Below, piece after piece: positions 36,821 to 49,502 of a stretch of 64,000 nucleotides of DNA; position 1 is the first letter of the stretch, and the number at the start of each line of letters is the position of its first letter. Origin of the DNA: Sipunculus nudus (taxonomy: Eukaryota; Annelida; Sipuncula; Golfingiida; Sipunculidae). The stretch is taken from assembly GCA_026874595.1 (NCBI GenBank), contig CM049312.1, positions 77,849,429 through 77,913,428 of the forward strand, written 5' to 3'. The translations under genes were made by a program, and so were the position numbers. The notes below the pieces were generated by a model. That model searched no databases. It saw only the letters and a list, made by a program, of their open reading frames with translations, and had not been told where the DNA came from.

Positions 36821-37317
36821 TTTGAAACCCAGATCCAATAAAAAATGCTTTAAATTCATATTAGACCCCATAAAGTACACATTATTTTAAACCTGGCACA
36901 GTGATCTTCCTGGCAGTATACATATTTTTCTTAATTTTCAATTAATTTCACATGATTTGGTACCATTTAAAAAATTAAATTTTAAAACTATATATTGGTG
37001 AATTAAAAATTAAAATTTCAGTTCAAGGGTAGATAGAATCATGATAGAGGGAAAAAACGTTTTTGGGATATTGTCATGCAGATTGTAATTAGCCAATTAA
37101 ATATGGAATTATTGTTACCGGGGGCTTAAAATAGTGTAAAAAAAATAAAATAAAATTTAAAAAATCATGTGAAAATAAGTGAAAAATTCAAAATATGTAT
37201 ACTATTAGAAAGACCAATATGCCAGTTTCAAAATAATTATACTTTATGGGATCTAATATATATATATTAATATAAACCACTTTTTGATTGAATTTAGATA
37301 TATATATGGGTTTCAAA
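36821..37317. mobile_element. MITE with ~140-155-bp terminal inverted repeats
   Basis: The left end 36821-36958 is the imperfect reverse complement of 37162-37317. Matching landmarks in order are TTTGAAACCCA, ATTAGA-CCCATAAAGTA, TTATTTT-AA-CTGGCA, AGTATACATATTTT and TTTCACATGATTT. The two arms face each other across an AT-rich ~200-base centre without an open frame. Total length about 497 bp. I cannot assign a superfamily; no clear target-site duplication is visible. Confidence 0.75.
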
Positions 37318-39069
37318 GAGTTACGATAACTTATGGTGGTTTTACCATTTCATCCTTTTTTGCATATTACGTAATTTACCGGGAACATCTTTATGCCTGT
37401 AATATGTATAAATATAATACTTTATGTTCTCTCTATAAATGAATTGGTCTAATTTAGGCTCCTTTAGGAAATAAACTGATAAATCGATAAATCGTGAATT
37501 AACTCTCATGCACGCATATACACATGTATGCATGAGACATAGCACACAAGAAAACAAGAAATACATTTATTTTCTACTTTGCTAAATTGCATAATTTCTG
37601 ATTAATAAATAAGACGAAAAAATCAAGAATTCATAAAACTTGCGAGTTCGTGCAATGAATGTAACATTCAAAACATTTTAAAGAGTAGTTCATATATACG
37701 AATTATACTTGTGTTAAATTGATATTCGTATCACATATTTTGACATGAAAAAACACCTTGAACAAAGTTTATGTACGGACCTATCCATTTTACATCTAAG
37801 TGTCTACAACTTAATTTATGAATTATAATTTATGCTAAGAAAGTTAAAAAAAAGTATCTTTTGAAAGTTTTTTTTTCGAAACATTGCATGCAGGTGTGCG
37901 AATATGTATGCAAATTTACGCCAGCGCTGATATAACAATTAGTCGTTCACAAAGAGAATATAGCTTCAGGTCAACCAACAAAGGCTCATATTCACTAAAG
38001 GTTATATGTAAATTTTGTCTTAAAAATTAGTTTATATCACCAAAGTATCGCATCAATGGTATTAAAATACAAACATAAACGCCAGAGTATTACGATCGCT
38101 ATAGACCTTATACCCTAAGGGAATAGACCGGACACTGACTTAATGCCCATCCTGACAGGTTTACTGTAGATATCTCCATTTATTCCAGTGGTAAAGATTT
38201 CTTAACAAGGTCTCGACGACGACAGTCTGTGCATCTTTTAAGCTAAATTTAAAAATTTGACCGTCTGCGGCGACAGCAGAAGCTCAGAGCTTTGTCGAAC
38301 GATGGCCCCGCGCGCCACCGTGGCGACAAGAACGCCATATCCCGAGTATTAAAAGGACTAGCGATGATATTAGCTTTGTGCCCCTTGGATAAAAATGTTT
38401 CTTTTTTGACGCTTTGATAGCAGAATTTGCTAATTATATTCAGATGAGTCTTGAACGAAGGAAGTTGTACTCAACTCAATTTCATGCCATTTTATAGCTT
38501 TCTTTTATGATAGTACAGTTCGTGGGAACGATTTGCATCTTTCACAAAACAGTCGGGCGTAAAAGTCTGTGATCCAAAAGCACCCGCTGCACTCTATATA
38601 CTTTATTGGCATTGGACTTTCTTAACACATATACATACACACAATTACAACATACAACATTATACAACATAATGATCAAATCGTCTTTTCATTCTCCTAG
38701 AATCACCGTCTACATTTTCGAAATAAAAATAAGCTCGCAGTCGTGCATATTGCATACATGCATACATGCAGATCATATACTGATGGATTAATGAAAACAA
38801 TTAAGGAAATCTGCTATTCATGCAGCAGCAAGTATTTATCAATTGAAGCAAAGAACGCAAAGGCTAACTTGATGCTCAATACATATATGCATGCATGCAA
38901 TAGATATGTTGATATTTATTGAATTTATATATCAGCAAATATGGATTTTAATATTAATTTATGACCCCAAAATTATGATAGTCGCTTATATGTAGATACA
39001 TTGTTCATGCATGCAAGCAATATACTTTTAAAGAAAATACTTTCGATGGAAATATTTGACATATAGATT
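37318..39069. other. Unique sequence, no gene seen
   Basis: AT-rich apart from a GC-richer block at 38100-38350. CATACATGCATACATGCA-type words occur at 38755-38775 and 38885. No supportable frame. Confidence 0.4.
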
Positions 39070-39107
39070 ATATATATATATATATATGCATGGGGTCTAT
39101 ATTATAC

Positions 39108-39168
<61 letters not shown>
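39070..39168. repeat. Double (TA)n array
   Basis: TA runs at about 39070-39087 and 39112-39168 around a GCATGGGGTCTATATTATACC spacer region. Confidence 0.95.
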
Positions 39169-39171
<3 letters not shown>

Positions 39172-39639
39172 GAGATCCTATGAGATTTTTTAATGAAGAG
39201 ATTGATAGTAACGGTAACACCGACAATACTTATATACGGTATACGGTTATCCTTTTAGCAAAATCAAACTGATAAGAAAGGCTTTTTTTCAAAAAACATA
39301 TTTCTTTTAGTAAGCAATGTTAAAATCATAATGAAATGTCTATATTCTGCAACATATGTAGTTATATGCATGGTAGGAAATTACGAGAAACGTTTTAAAA
39401 GGGGATATATATGATATTATATATAGGGATCAATCTTATATTCAATATAATATCATGCATGTTTTCATGTAGATATTTTTTTGGGGCCAAAAATGAATAA
39501 ATTATGAAAATATTGTCGAGAAAAACTTTAATAACGTCTCAACAGATTTGCTAAAATGACACTCTGTAAACTCATATCTAATGAAAAATTTATTTTCCTG
39601 GGGTTTTATCAAAGAAAACACTTTTATTTTCTTTGAGAG
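39169..39639. other. Unique AT-rich sequence, no gene seen
   Basis: Nothing recognisable. Confidence 0.4.
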
Positions 39640-40340
39640 TCTGGTTCAGAAACGGACAATGGCAATTATTTAACCCAAGAATAAAATTCGTCCTTAGTGC
39701 ACATGCGTGTCTAAAATGAAATATCGTCAGGGAAGAAAAGCGAGACGAATTGAATGTAAATTCTCGTCAATTGTCTCAGGAAATTCGTCCAAACAGCACA
39801 TCCAAAGATGAAAGCCCGACATGACATCAAAGAAAATTGGCAAATATATCAGACGGGGGGCCATTTATTGAAATCAGCCGGACCGTTCTGGCCAAGTGGC
39901 CACTATTGTTCGTGAGAACAGAGACAAATTCACCGCACAAACAAATGGGGTTTGGCATTGAATGCAGGAGTCTGGGGGAACGGTATTCTTTTGGGGCCGT
40001 GTGAGGGATTTAGAGGGATTAGTATCAGATTTATCACGGGGTTTTAGATTTTTGAACATATTTTAGGGTGAAATACGACGGGCCTGACCAGGTATAGGTC
40101 TCTGACGGTGACACGAACATGATGGATACGGGGGTTTCCGCCCTGAGGTTCGTTAATTTGAGTACTCGGGCGCCTTGACGCAATCAGCGACAGCCCGGAC
40201 GAGTTATAAAGATGAAAGAGATTAATAAATTTCATTCTAATAAAAAGCCCCACCACTAAAAAGTGAACTGATTTGATCTCAGATATTACCTGAAAGTTGA
40301 GAAATTGCTTTCTTGTAAAGCGCCCTAGCTGAGTAAATCT
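39640..40340. other. GC-richer unique island, possible conserved non-coding element
   Basis: About 700 bases of complex, repeat-free sequence clearly richer in G and C than its flanks. Minus-strand frames at 39874-40059 and 40044-40346 have no recognised domain. It would suit a cis-regulatory element; this is inference. Confidence 0.3.
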
Positions 40341-43300
40341 GACCAATGAATAATTTATGTTAATGTTGTATAATATATATCTTTAAAAAGTTATTATTAA
40401 TATTTATATCCTGCTTATTTTTCATCTATGTATATTCAATGCCCACAAAATGATAAAATATACTCAATATGTTTTACTGATTCCATCAAAATTAACAAAA
40501 AAAACGCATGCCTTAGATACAATGATATAATTTTCGGAAATGAGAAAAAATATCCACGATGAAATTAATCCATGCATAATTTTGTTAATTTCCTGCAAAC
40601 ACCCAGATAAAATAAGTTTTTTTTTTCATTTTATTTTTTAAACCTAGGAATTCTCCTATTTATTGATGCTTTAATGTCTTTTTTTTACATTTCTATTATT
40701 AATGATTCTTTTTTTAGAAGTTCTTTCAAAACTAATTTGTTTGTACTCGAATTTTATCCAATAAAATATAATTTATAACGACGCGCAGTGGAGTAAACTG
40801 TTCGCGCATAAAACAAAATATACTGATTAGTAATAGGTAAAACGTAAATTCTTCAAATTTTTTATGGAGAAAGATAATTGACATTTTATAGGAGATTCTG
40901 AGCTCCATGGCGTTAACGTATACAAATAAATGTATACTGTTTTTTTATATTGTTGCTGCCATTAAATGAAACTATATACCACAATATATACATATATAAA
41001 ATATATACATCTGTAGTTACTATATTATTTCAGCTGATGCTTATTCAAAACTGCTCGAAATTCCAGTAAGATATGCTTAATAAATATGCATGTTTATGAT
41101 TTTTCAGTTCGGTATTTCATTATTTTTACGTCAGATTACCATATTGCATATTTATTGCACGAGCAAGCTAGCGAGATTCATATATTTTCCAAGGTTTGTA
41201 ATGTATTTAGCTGGGAGCGTTAATTTATATATATTATATTTATATGTATTCTTGAAATCCTTTCGACGAATTAGAATTTCGTATTGTAAAGGGCTATAAT
41301 ATTTTGAGAGGTTAATCATGGTGTCGGCTGGGCATAATTAAAAATTGTCATTAAAAAATCCGAGTACTCGTTTAATCCTTATTGGGAACATATACGCATG
41401 CATGCACACACACCTGATATGGCATTTAAATTAACCTTGCCTCTTGTAATAGAAACACATTTTTAATGTGAATGATATTGGTATTCTAATTTACAATTCA
41501 TAAAATATATCTTAATTAACCAACACAATAAATGGTTACTCACGGATTTTCTTCGGTTAGTCCTGCGGAACGCATTTTCATTGTATACATGTATATACTC
41601 CAAGTGCGCAGATTCATATGGCACACTTTATATATATACATACAGATATTTAATTTTCAGGAAATCACCCGGTATTCAATTACGGATAATTCTTTTGGAG
41701 ACAGGAAGAAAAAAAATAGTTTGTGACTGACGTGTTCTTAAAATTAAGTTGCTAAGACTTATATATTAGCAATTTCCATCGTACTTTTTGTTAGCTATAT
41801 ATCATTCAAATTGACGTCAGCTCGTGCCAGCTGCAAAATTATACTGAACACGCTGTAATGTTAGATTGGCAGTGTGGATACACGTTTAAATTCGTCCATG
41901 GTGACGTTCTGAAGTCTTGTGTCCGTGAAATCAAAGAAAGTGAGCATAGTGGCAACTTTGGGACAATTTTCTCACAAAGACGATACCGTTTTTATACCGC
42001 TTTTTACCCAATTCATTATCCACCCTATCAATTTCAGGGCCTGAAAATTGAAGACTTCCTTTCTAAATGAGCAAAGGGTGGGTTGGTTCCAAGAACCGGA
42101 AAACAGAATCAACCAATTGCGGGTAAAAAATCGCCCCTGAATAAAAATCTTGACTTTGCACCAACTGGGCGTCAGGGTTGATTTGCTGCGGGATTATTTT
42201 AAGTCAGTGCGGACCTGCCACGATTTCGATGAGTCAGGCAAGCAAAGCGACCTGCTGTTGGTTGTCTGGAAAACAGCTGTGGTCGTTTGTTAGCATTTAT
42301 TACCTGCAAGTAAACACCATTTAACCCTGGGAAATATATAGGGTGACTCCTCTTTGAGATTGCTCTCTGTGCAACTCGAGTTATTGCTGTGTGCTAAGCA
42401 TGCCTGCAAAACAGCTTTCTTTTCTTATATTTGTTCACTTTTTTCAGTTCCGAACCACTTGCCTGGATAAAGAAACATCCACCCTTTTAAAAAATCACCG
42501 CTAGCTTATATACGTATATGACATTATATCATTGTAATCTTATAACTGATGCGTTTTCTTGAAATTACTCACGTATACGCATTGAGCGTTAAATTTATTT
42601 ACTTGTATAAAGAATTTTTTAAAACAAAATCTGAAAAGAATCGAGGAAAAAGTATATATGAAAGGTCAAATTGAGTTTCAACTACATGAAAATGTTTTAA
42701 ACAAGCTTTTTGACACAATGGACGCTAGGGGAAATTTATGGAACATACCGGATAAACCGGAACATAAAGGTGACCAACATATGTTGGCCATGCAAGTAGA
42801 AACACATATATTATTTATAACCTATATACACATGCATTTTATTTTAAATTTCAGCTTCATTTTACGATGCAGTTTGGCTCAAACTTCTATTTTTTTCTAT
42901 TCCTATACTTTCTTTCCGTTTTATTGCATTTGTTTGTTTATCATCCCTTAAGTCCGTTTCTTTTTTCCCCATATCAATTATACTGTCAAACCTAAAAACA
43001 GCAGTTCAATTGTCTACTTGCATGTGTAGTCACAATTTTTATAATTGATTCTGAGGAGTTCTTATATTTAATAAGTTCCATAATAAATAGTATAATACTT
43101 AGTTAATATGATACTACGCCATGAAACAGGCATATAAGCACTGTGTACCATCGATGTGCACTTGGTGATTCACTTTAAGTTTTAGACTTGTAAAATATTA
43201 TGGACAAAACAATGATAGAGATAACTTTTGTGCATGTATTATATATCTCTCCCTCCTCTGTCTGTCTGTCTCTGTCTCTTGTGATGTATATATATATACT

Positions 43301-45034
43301 GTGCTGTGAAACGTGCATCTTTGATGCGAGTGCGCAGGTGCGGCCAGGTGCCGGGGGCTTGGACAAATTTGATCTTGTCGAGTTTCCTACCACTGTAACA
43401 TTATCTTATTTGAAGTAGGGCTCTTCATATTATAGGAATGCAAACAGCCCCAGGGGACTCGAGAACAGGTTCACCGGCTCGCCGCAGGGTATCATGGCTA
43501 TGTCAAATACTCTCCTCTATTTGTTGTTTGGGACTTTGTTGTTGCGTGGATTAACTCTCTGTCTCGTAGTCGCGACGCTCTTTTCGTGATCGGGTTATTG
43601 TCACCAATTATACCGCCATGATTTCTGCCCTTACACCGCTTAAGGTGAATAGGGCAGGCCTTTGTAAGCTTAATCTTGTGAAACATGAAGGCATTAGCAA
43701 ACTGGGACCGAATAACCGATTTTATGCCTTTCCAGTTTATTCTATTATAAATCTGATAAATCATAAAACGCAAATCATACAGCATCCATTTCAATTTATA
43801 CATAAAAGCCATATTTTTCCAAACAAATTGATTAAGTTATCTTGCACTTAAATTTTGAATTATACATTTATAAAAAGTATTCGTCATAGAAATACGAGAG
43901 TGATTTATCATAATTATATACAGAGATAATCATTTTTTAACTGTATGGTTATGGTTCTGAAAGAATATGGAAAATACGTAATATGACACTCATATACAAA
44001 GAAAGAAACATGTAATACAAAAAATAGACTGGTTTAGTCCACAATTACTCCTCAAATCCTGACTGGTCGGCATTCTTCTGTTCTTCTATATACAAAGTTC
44101 ATGTTTCGAGTATTAATATTAAAGCCAGCTATACACCTGCCTTTTCTGTAGACTATTAGTGATGTTCGGCTTACAATGTGTATATATTGATAAACTATAT
44201 AGGTAATTCATGCTAAGGAATATTCTTATAATGCCACTGTGACGTATATATATGAACTCGTTTATCTACAATATGGTCCATGAAGTGACAATGTTGACAA
44301 ACAGAATAATCATGAACTGAAGGTGGTTGTTACGTATGTGCCGAAGCTGAAAAGGTCAATATAGCCCTTTGCAGAACTCTGGTTCGTCTGTGCTTGTTGA
44401 GTGTGTCTGGATTATTTTGGCGCCCCCTACATGTTATAAACATGCATGTGGATTTCTACAAAAAATTAACAGCCTGTCAGTGTTTGGATCCCGCGTTTTC
44501 CGGCCGACTGTTATTAAAGGTTCAAGGAATTACCTTCCGTTAAAAGACGTCAGATAACGGAATAGGCCTCTTCAAGATCATTTAAAGTAGCTTATAAACG
44601 TGTTTCGGAATTCCAATAACTAAAATGAGACCAAGTTGACATGATGTAAGCCAGGTGTATACAACTATAAGCGCTTATGCTGGTACAATTTTGACGATAT
44701 GTAGATATATATAATCAGGGACGGTTCCAGAGATAAGGCTACCGAGAACTCCCATTTACCTCTGACGACACACAAATCAATCATGAAATGTGATTAGCGA
44801 CATCTGTTTTAACCCAAATCCCTTCTAGAGTTTAATCGGGCCATTAATTAAACGGAACGCGAAATGTGTGTGTTTCTCATTAACAGCTTGTCCAAACGGA
44901 TTGCAATTATAAACAAAGTTGTAAATGAATGTCAATCAAGTAATCACTATAACCTGTAAGTCAATTGTATCGACCTGATATTAACTACACCGCGTGACTT
45001 TATTACGTAATATGTATCAGAGTATTGTATGACG

Positions 45035-45035
<1 letters not shown>
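40341..45035. other. Unique sequence, no gene seen
   Basis: AT-rich, with GC-richer segments at 41860-42450, 43300-43660 and 44360-44560. A CRE lies at 41812-41819. Frames such as 41858-42070 (+), 42658-42951 (+) and 43498-43812 (-) show no domain and no good splice context. Confidence 0.4.
41812..41819. promoter_or_regulatory. CRE-type palindrome TGACGTCA
   Basis: It sits at the junction between AT-rich DNA and the GC-richer block starting near 41820. Confidence 0.25.
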
Positions 45036-45069
<34 letters not shown>

Positions 45070-45094
45070 GTGTGTGTGTATCTATATATATATA
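45036..45094. repeat. (TA)n / (TG)n microsatellite
   Basis: TA array of about 35 bases, GTGTGTGTGTAT, then a second short TA run. Confidence 0.95.
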
Positions 45095-45667
45095 ATGTTG
45101 GTAATATACGTCTGACATTAAATGATACGAAAGTTCTCCTGCAAGGACCATACGCTTTGTAGCAAACTTTCTTTTTCCATTTCTGATGTTATAAAATGTG
45201 AAAAGGATAATTAAATTTATTCTTCTCGTCCAACCACAGGCATAAAACAAAATTTGATTGATAAGTGTGTGACTTTTAGCAAGCTTTGATGTGTATAATT
45301 CAATTTAGGTCGACCTTAAATACTATTATAGTTTATGCACGAGCCCTGTTGTAATATGATACGTGAGGCTGTTCGGTATACTTGGCGTATCGGAGTCACA
45401 CCCTTTGGTCCCTAACGTTAAATGAACAAACTAACAGACATGAACTGACCGACAAAGGACCAAGCGTGTAGAAACATTCAAAGAAGGACAGACGAACAGA
45501 CAGAAAAATAAGTTGGTGATAAACACCTTCGGACCAGCTAACATTCAAATGCAAAGACTCGGATACGAAGATTAACACGTAGACGTAGAAAAGTAAAAGT
45601 CAAACATACATACTGTGACTGGATTTTTATTTACGATGGTCTAAAAGACAAGCATCCATAATGTTGT

Positions 45668-45735
45668 TGGCTTTTTATTTCGCGAGGTTTTCAAATTCTC
45701 GATTTTCGCGAAATGGAAATTATCGTGAAAATGAC
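45668..45735. repeat. Possible TTCGCGAA-type dispersed repeat fragment
   Basis: TTATTTCGCGAGGTTTTCAA followed by TTCTCGATTTTCGCGAAAT and TATCGTGAAAATGA resembles repeats common in marine invertebrates; see also 23262-23330. Identification is from motif style only. Confidence 0.35.
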
Positions 45736-46299
45736 ACCTTTGTGAATAAGACGCTTCATCTGTACACAGGTCTTTTATGATATAGCCTCATTGGCATTTT
45801 ATGTATATATGTTATTCATGCGACCACGCCTGTATATGATTTAAACATAAAGTCATAAGATTGTTATAAATGATAACACGCATCTTTTGTAACCTGTAAA
45901 GCAAAGATTGGCATTACAAATAATATCAGTTCTTTTGTATTATCTGCCTATGTATATAGGGGAAAAGGAATTCTACTCGTTGTTGTGGGTCCTCGTCGTA
46001 TCGTTGTTTAGATTTAGCGAGCATACTAAATAATCAGTGGTGATAATGAATAGACTATATGCATGCATGTGTTGGTTGGTGTATGCATGGTAAGATCGCG
46101 TTAATGGAACCCTCCCGAAAAAATGAAAAAGTCAAAGTCGCGGAAAACGAGCCTCGCGAATATAAGCCAACCACTGACAGACTGATAAAATGGGAAAATA
46201 AAAAGGATAACTATTTTTTTTACCGTAACTTTGGAAATTATTGTTATAAATAAGGTAAAATCATGCATCTTTCTTCAACATATATAAATATATAGCCAT

Positions 46300-47280
46300 C
46301 GGTTCAATGTCAATGTCAGTGTCTCATGCTCTCTCTTTAAAAGTCAAGACGCCAGTAACTTTGGCCATGCACTTAATGAGAACCACTAAAGCATCGCCTG
46401 ACATAAATACTACAAGCCATGCTAATGGAGTGATTGTCCACGGAACCGTGGACATTCATATTGATGGAGCGATGAGCAACCATTAAAATCGATCTGGAGT
46501 TGATCGCATCGTGCCAGCGGTCATAAGAATCTGGTGTTTTCTCCCTTCGTCAGCAGCGGTCACCAGAGGACCGGCGGTCAAGAGGGAGTGGCCAACGGCA
46601 CTCGAATCGAGAAATCTTTCACGAAACGTTTTAAGTGCCTCACAGATAGGTACAGTTGACTAAAAGCAGTTAGAGCTATAGAGGACCTGGCTACAATAAC
46701 TGTAATCGCGCTGACTTATCGAATTTGGTCTCGGACAAATATCAGAGGAAAAGCTACGGAGGAAGAGTTAGGCCGATTGTTATCACTATTCAGACATGAC
46801 AATAGCACGTAACACGCCTAATTGAATTGGTAAATTCGCAGTCTAACTATCTCGTCCGAGCGTATTGAGTCGGAGCTGACAGACAAAGAATGGCTCTTAT
46901 CCCCTTTTCGCCAAAATTGGGGAGGCCCGCTGGATAATGGGCGATTTCGGGGTTAAAATTCACCAATTTGGCGTGAATTTCTGCACCCGTGATCGCAATT
47001 TGGCCTCCTTTATACGGCGCCCTGACGGTGGAAATCGGCTGGCCAGCGCTGCATCTAGAGGGTCGTAATGCGGCTATTGTGGCTGGAGGACTGAGGTTTC
47101 CTGTTGGCTAATCGCCCTGAAGAACCTCTCCCCGTGCGCCACCGACTGTTTGTGTCGGTTCACAAAAGACTTCCAGTATGAGAGCTGAAAACGGACAGCT
47201 TTCTTAACTCGAGAGCTCCTCCACAATCCATCCAACCCAAAACATCTCCCGTCGCTCAATTTTTTCTCTTGTATCGATTT
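46300..47280. other. GC-richer unique island with inverted TTTGGCG motifs
   Basis: Complex sequence without repeats or a supportable frame. CGCCAAAATTGG (46909-46920), CCAATTTGGCG (46963-46973) and CAATTTGGCC (46996-47005) are three copies of one motif in opposing orientation, which could bind E2F- or NFI-type factors. Candidate regulatory element. Confidence 0.3.
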
Positions 47281-47733
47281 GGATTACTAACAGTATTACC
47301 CGCTAGAATGAACTCCCGTATGTATCTATAACGGCAGCGGCAGCTATCTCAAATCAGGCACAAATTTTGTTATATACTTCTTTCACCTCTTTCCTTAAAT
47401 GGCACGATGAAATTATCTCCCGGTGAAATCTGACAGAAACACTTTATAAACTATAGCTGAGACCGTTTCTTTTTAATTTCCTCTTTTTATAACTACAGTA
47501 ATATATCTTGAATTCCTGCTTTGTTCCGATTAATTATATCTATGGAAAAGAATATATTTGCATGGAATATATGCACGGCAAGAGTCCTGACAATGCTGAG
47601 ATTTACTCCGTGCATGCATTAAGAGTCTTGTCTAACTTATAATGAATGCTTTAACGTACGTGATAATACAGATGTTGGAGCCCGTTTGCGGATCTGGCCC
47701 ATCTGCCGAGTGGCTTGGGCCATATGAGGATAT

Positions 47734-47773
47734 GTTATTGGGCTGCCAATCTGCAGATGAGCAGCCCAATAAC
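47734..47773. repeat. 13-bp perfect inverted repeat at the transposon's left end
   Basis: GTTATTGGGCTGC (47734-47746) and GCAGCCCAATAAC (47761-47773) with a 14-base loop holding AATCTGCAGAT. The inner arm is part of the left TIR; the outer arm looks like the transposon's own right terminus in direct orientation, so a partial second copy may abut the element. Confidence 0.8.
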
Positions 47774-47942
47774 GGATTTGATACCATGCACTTTCTGGCC
47801 AATCTGCAGATGCATGGGCTTGGCCCAATAACCGATTTTAGTTTTTGTTAGTCATACGTTATTATTTTATTATCTTGATGACTTATTCGTTATATACAAG
47901 TAACCTGGTAGGTCATCATTATAGTTCTTGCAGTTTGATAGA

Positions 47943-48575
47943 ATGGACAACACAAGCAATCGCGAAATGCTGGATGCGCACATCAGTAATGCCTTATCAA
48001 GCAAGAGGTCATGCAGGTATCATCACCAACCAAAGGTATGACGACATTCTGAATCTTTTGCAAAACCCACATGTACCAGTAGATCCTCACTTAAAGTTGT
48101 ATACGTAAAATCTAAAGGATTCAAAATTATGGATTTGCCTGCCCTTGGTGTGTCCAACACATTGTTATTCCCTCTAAAGACATTCCAGCTGGCGCTTTGT
48201 CCAAATTTTGCACGTAAATAAAAATCATTGGATTACCATATCAAACATTGGACAGCCCAAAAACTGTGTCGCCATCTATGACTCCATGGTAAAGAAGCCT
48301 ACAGAGGAAAATAAGGATCAATTCTGAAACTTCACAAGCAGTCAAAACCCTATAGGATGCTTGTAATGAACGTCCACAGACAGACAAATGCAAGTGACTG
48401 TCGCGTTTTTGCCCAGGCCTTTGCAAAGACACTACTCTCCGGCAATGACCCCTGCAGCCAAAACCACATTCACCCTGGGAATCATCTCTGTAATAACCTG
48501 AAAAAAGGAGTACTGCCGACTTCCTTGCTGCTCTCATCACCAGGACGCCAACGATTCTGTATACGAATGCCAAAA
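47943..48575 (+). pseudogene. Broken transposon gene: KRBA2-like segment plus Ulp1-type cysteine protease
   Basis: The reading is split over at least four frames. An upstream part reads TNQRYDDILNLLQNPHVP, then after a frameshift VKSKGFKIMDLPALG; from memory this style resembles KRBA2-like, integrase-associated proteins found in marine invertebrates. Downstream, one frame gives FVQILHVNKNHWITISNIG and then CVAIYDSM before a stop, and another gives ASDCRVFAQAFAKTLLSGND. This is the order of an Ulp1 (C48) protease: catalytic His in HW (codon 48226-48228), Asp in YDS (48280-48282) and Cys in SDC (48399-48401). The usual DCG is DCR here. Stops and frameshifts mean it cannot make an intact protein. 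It lies between the two TIRs, so it belongs to the transposon rather than a host gene. Confidence 0.7.
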
Positions 48576-49024
48576 TAGAGAGCTTATCAATAAGACACAT
48601 CTCCAAAACAAACTATTAAAAAGATGTGTTATTGTGGTGAAAGTGCATTCATGATTGTGATTGAATCTGAGATCAAATGACTCTGAGAGAGTGTTTGCTA
48701 CATATATAGCTATTCTATTGTCAAAATGTATATGGTAACCTTTATACATATGTTGTTATTTAAAAATGAATCTGAGAAACTGATTTTGTACAATATATAA
48801 TTGCTCTTTAGTAAAATTGTATGGTACCATGCATGGAAGTCACATCTATGTGGTAAAGTAAATGAGATTTTTTTCGCAACAGCTGTAATTACTCTTCGGT
48901 AAAAAGTGAACCTCATTAAACTCTTAACATCACACGAATGCAATGTAGAATAATTAAGAATTGTGTGTAAAAAGTTATTAAATAGGGTATGGTAACACTG
49001 AATGCACATCTATGTAGTTTTCTA

Positions 49025-49026
<2 letters not shown>

Positions 49027-49068
<42 letters not shown>
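49027..49068. repeat. (TA)n microsatellite inside the transposon
   Basis: About 20 TA units near the right TIR; it may have grown after insertion. Confidence 0.9.
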
Positions 49069-49070
<2 letters not shown>

Positions 49071-49280
49071 ATTTTGATGATAAAATTATTGGTGTAAGGC
49101 TGTGATTTATGCTTCAATTAACATATTTAAGTTCTGATAAAAATGTTTTTCTGAGTACAAAAGTCATCATGATAATAAAATAATAAGGTATTACTTACAA
49201 AAACTAAAATCGGTTATTGGGCCAAGCCAATCTGCAGAAGAGCTAGAAAGTGTATGGTATCAAATCCGTTATTGGGCTGC

Positions 49281-49502
49281 CCATGACGCTGATGGGTGAC
49301 GCCGGACAAGGACGCGTCATACATGACATGTGAGAGATGAAGCTACGACGTACGTGTCTTACATGATCTGTGAGTGACGCCTGGTAAGGACGTGTCACAC
49401 ATTAAATGTGAGAGATGACGCCTGATATAGGAGTATCATACATGACAAAAAAGAAACTATACAAGATTCGTACGTGACAGTGATAGAAAACGCTGATTTG
49501 AA
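49281..49502 (+). repeat. Diverged left flank of the ACGTGTCAT minisatellite
   Basis: About five loose ~40-base units (GTGACGCC...GGACGYGTCATACATGAC). It begins immediately after the transposon's right TIR. Confidence 0.7.

Larger units (their letters stand above)
47761..49280 (+). mobile_element. DNA transposon (~1.5 kb) with ~90-bp TIRs and decayed coding region
   Basis: The left TIR 47761-47852 is the reverse complement of 49193-49280 with few differences; it starts GCAGCCCAATAACGGATTTG and contains GGCTTGGCCCAATAACCGAT. Subterminal copies of AATCTGCAGA and CCCAATAA occur in both. Inside lie a broken gene (47943-48575) with an Ulp1-type protease relic, and a TA array. TIRs plus an integrase-like/protease reading suggest a Ginger-like cut-and-paste element, but no DDE catalytic core is visible and the target-site duplication is unclear. 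Confidence 0.75.

Noticed and set aside
38755-47615. Frequent CATGCATGCA-type words as a regulatory code
   Set aside because: Most look like short TGCA/TACA simple-sequence drift, with no regular spacing or context.
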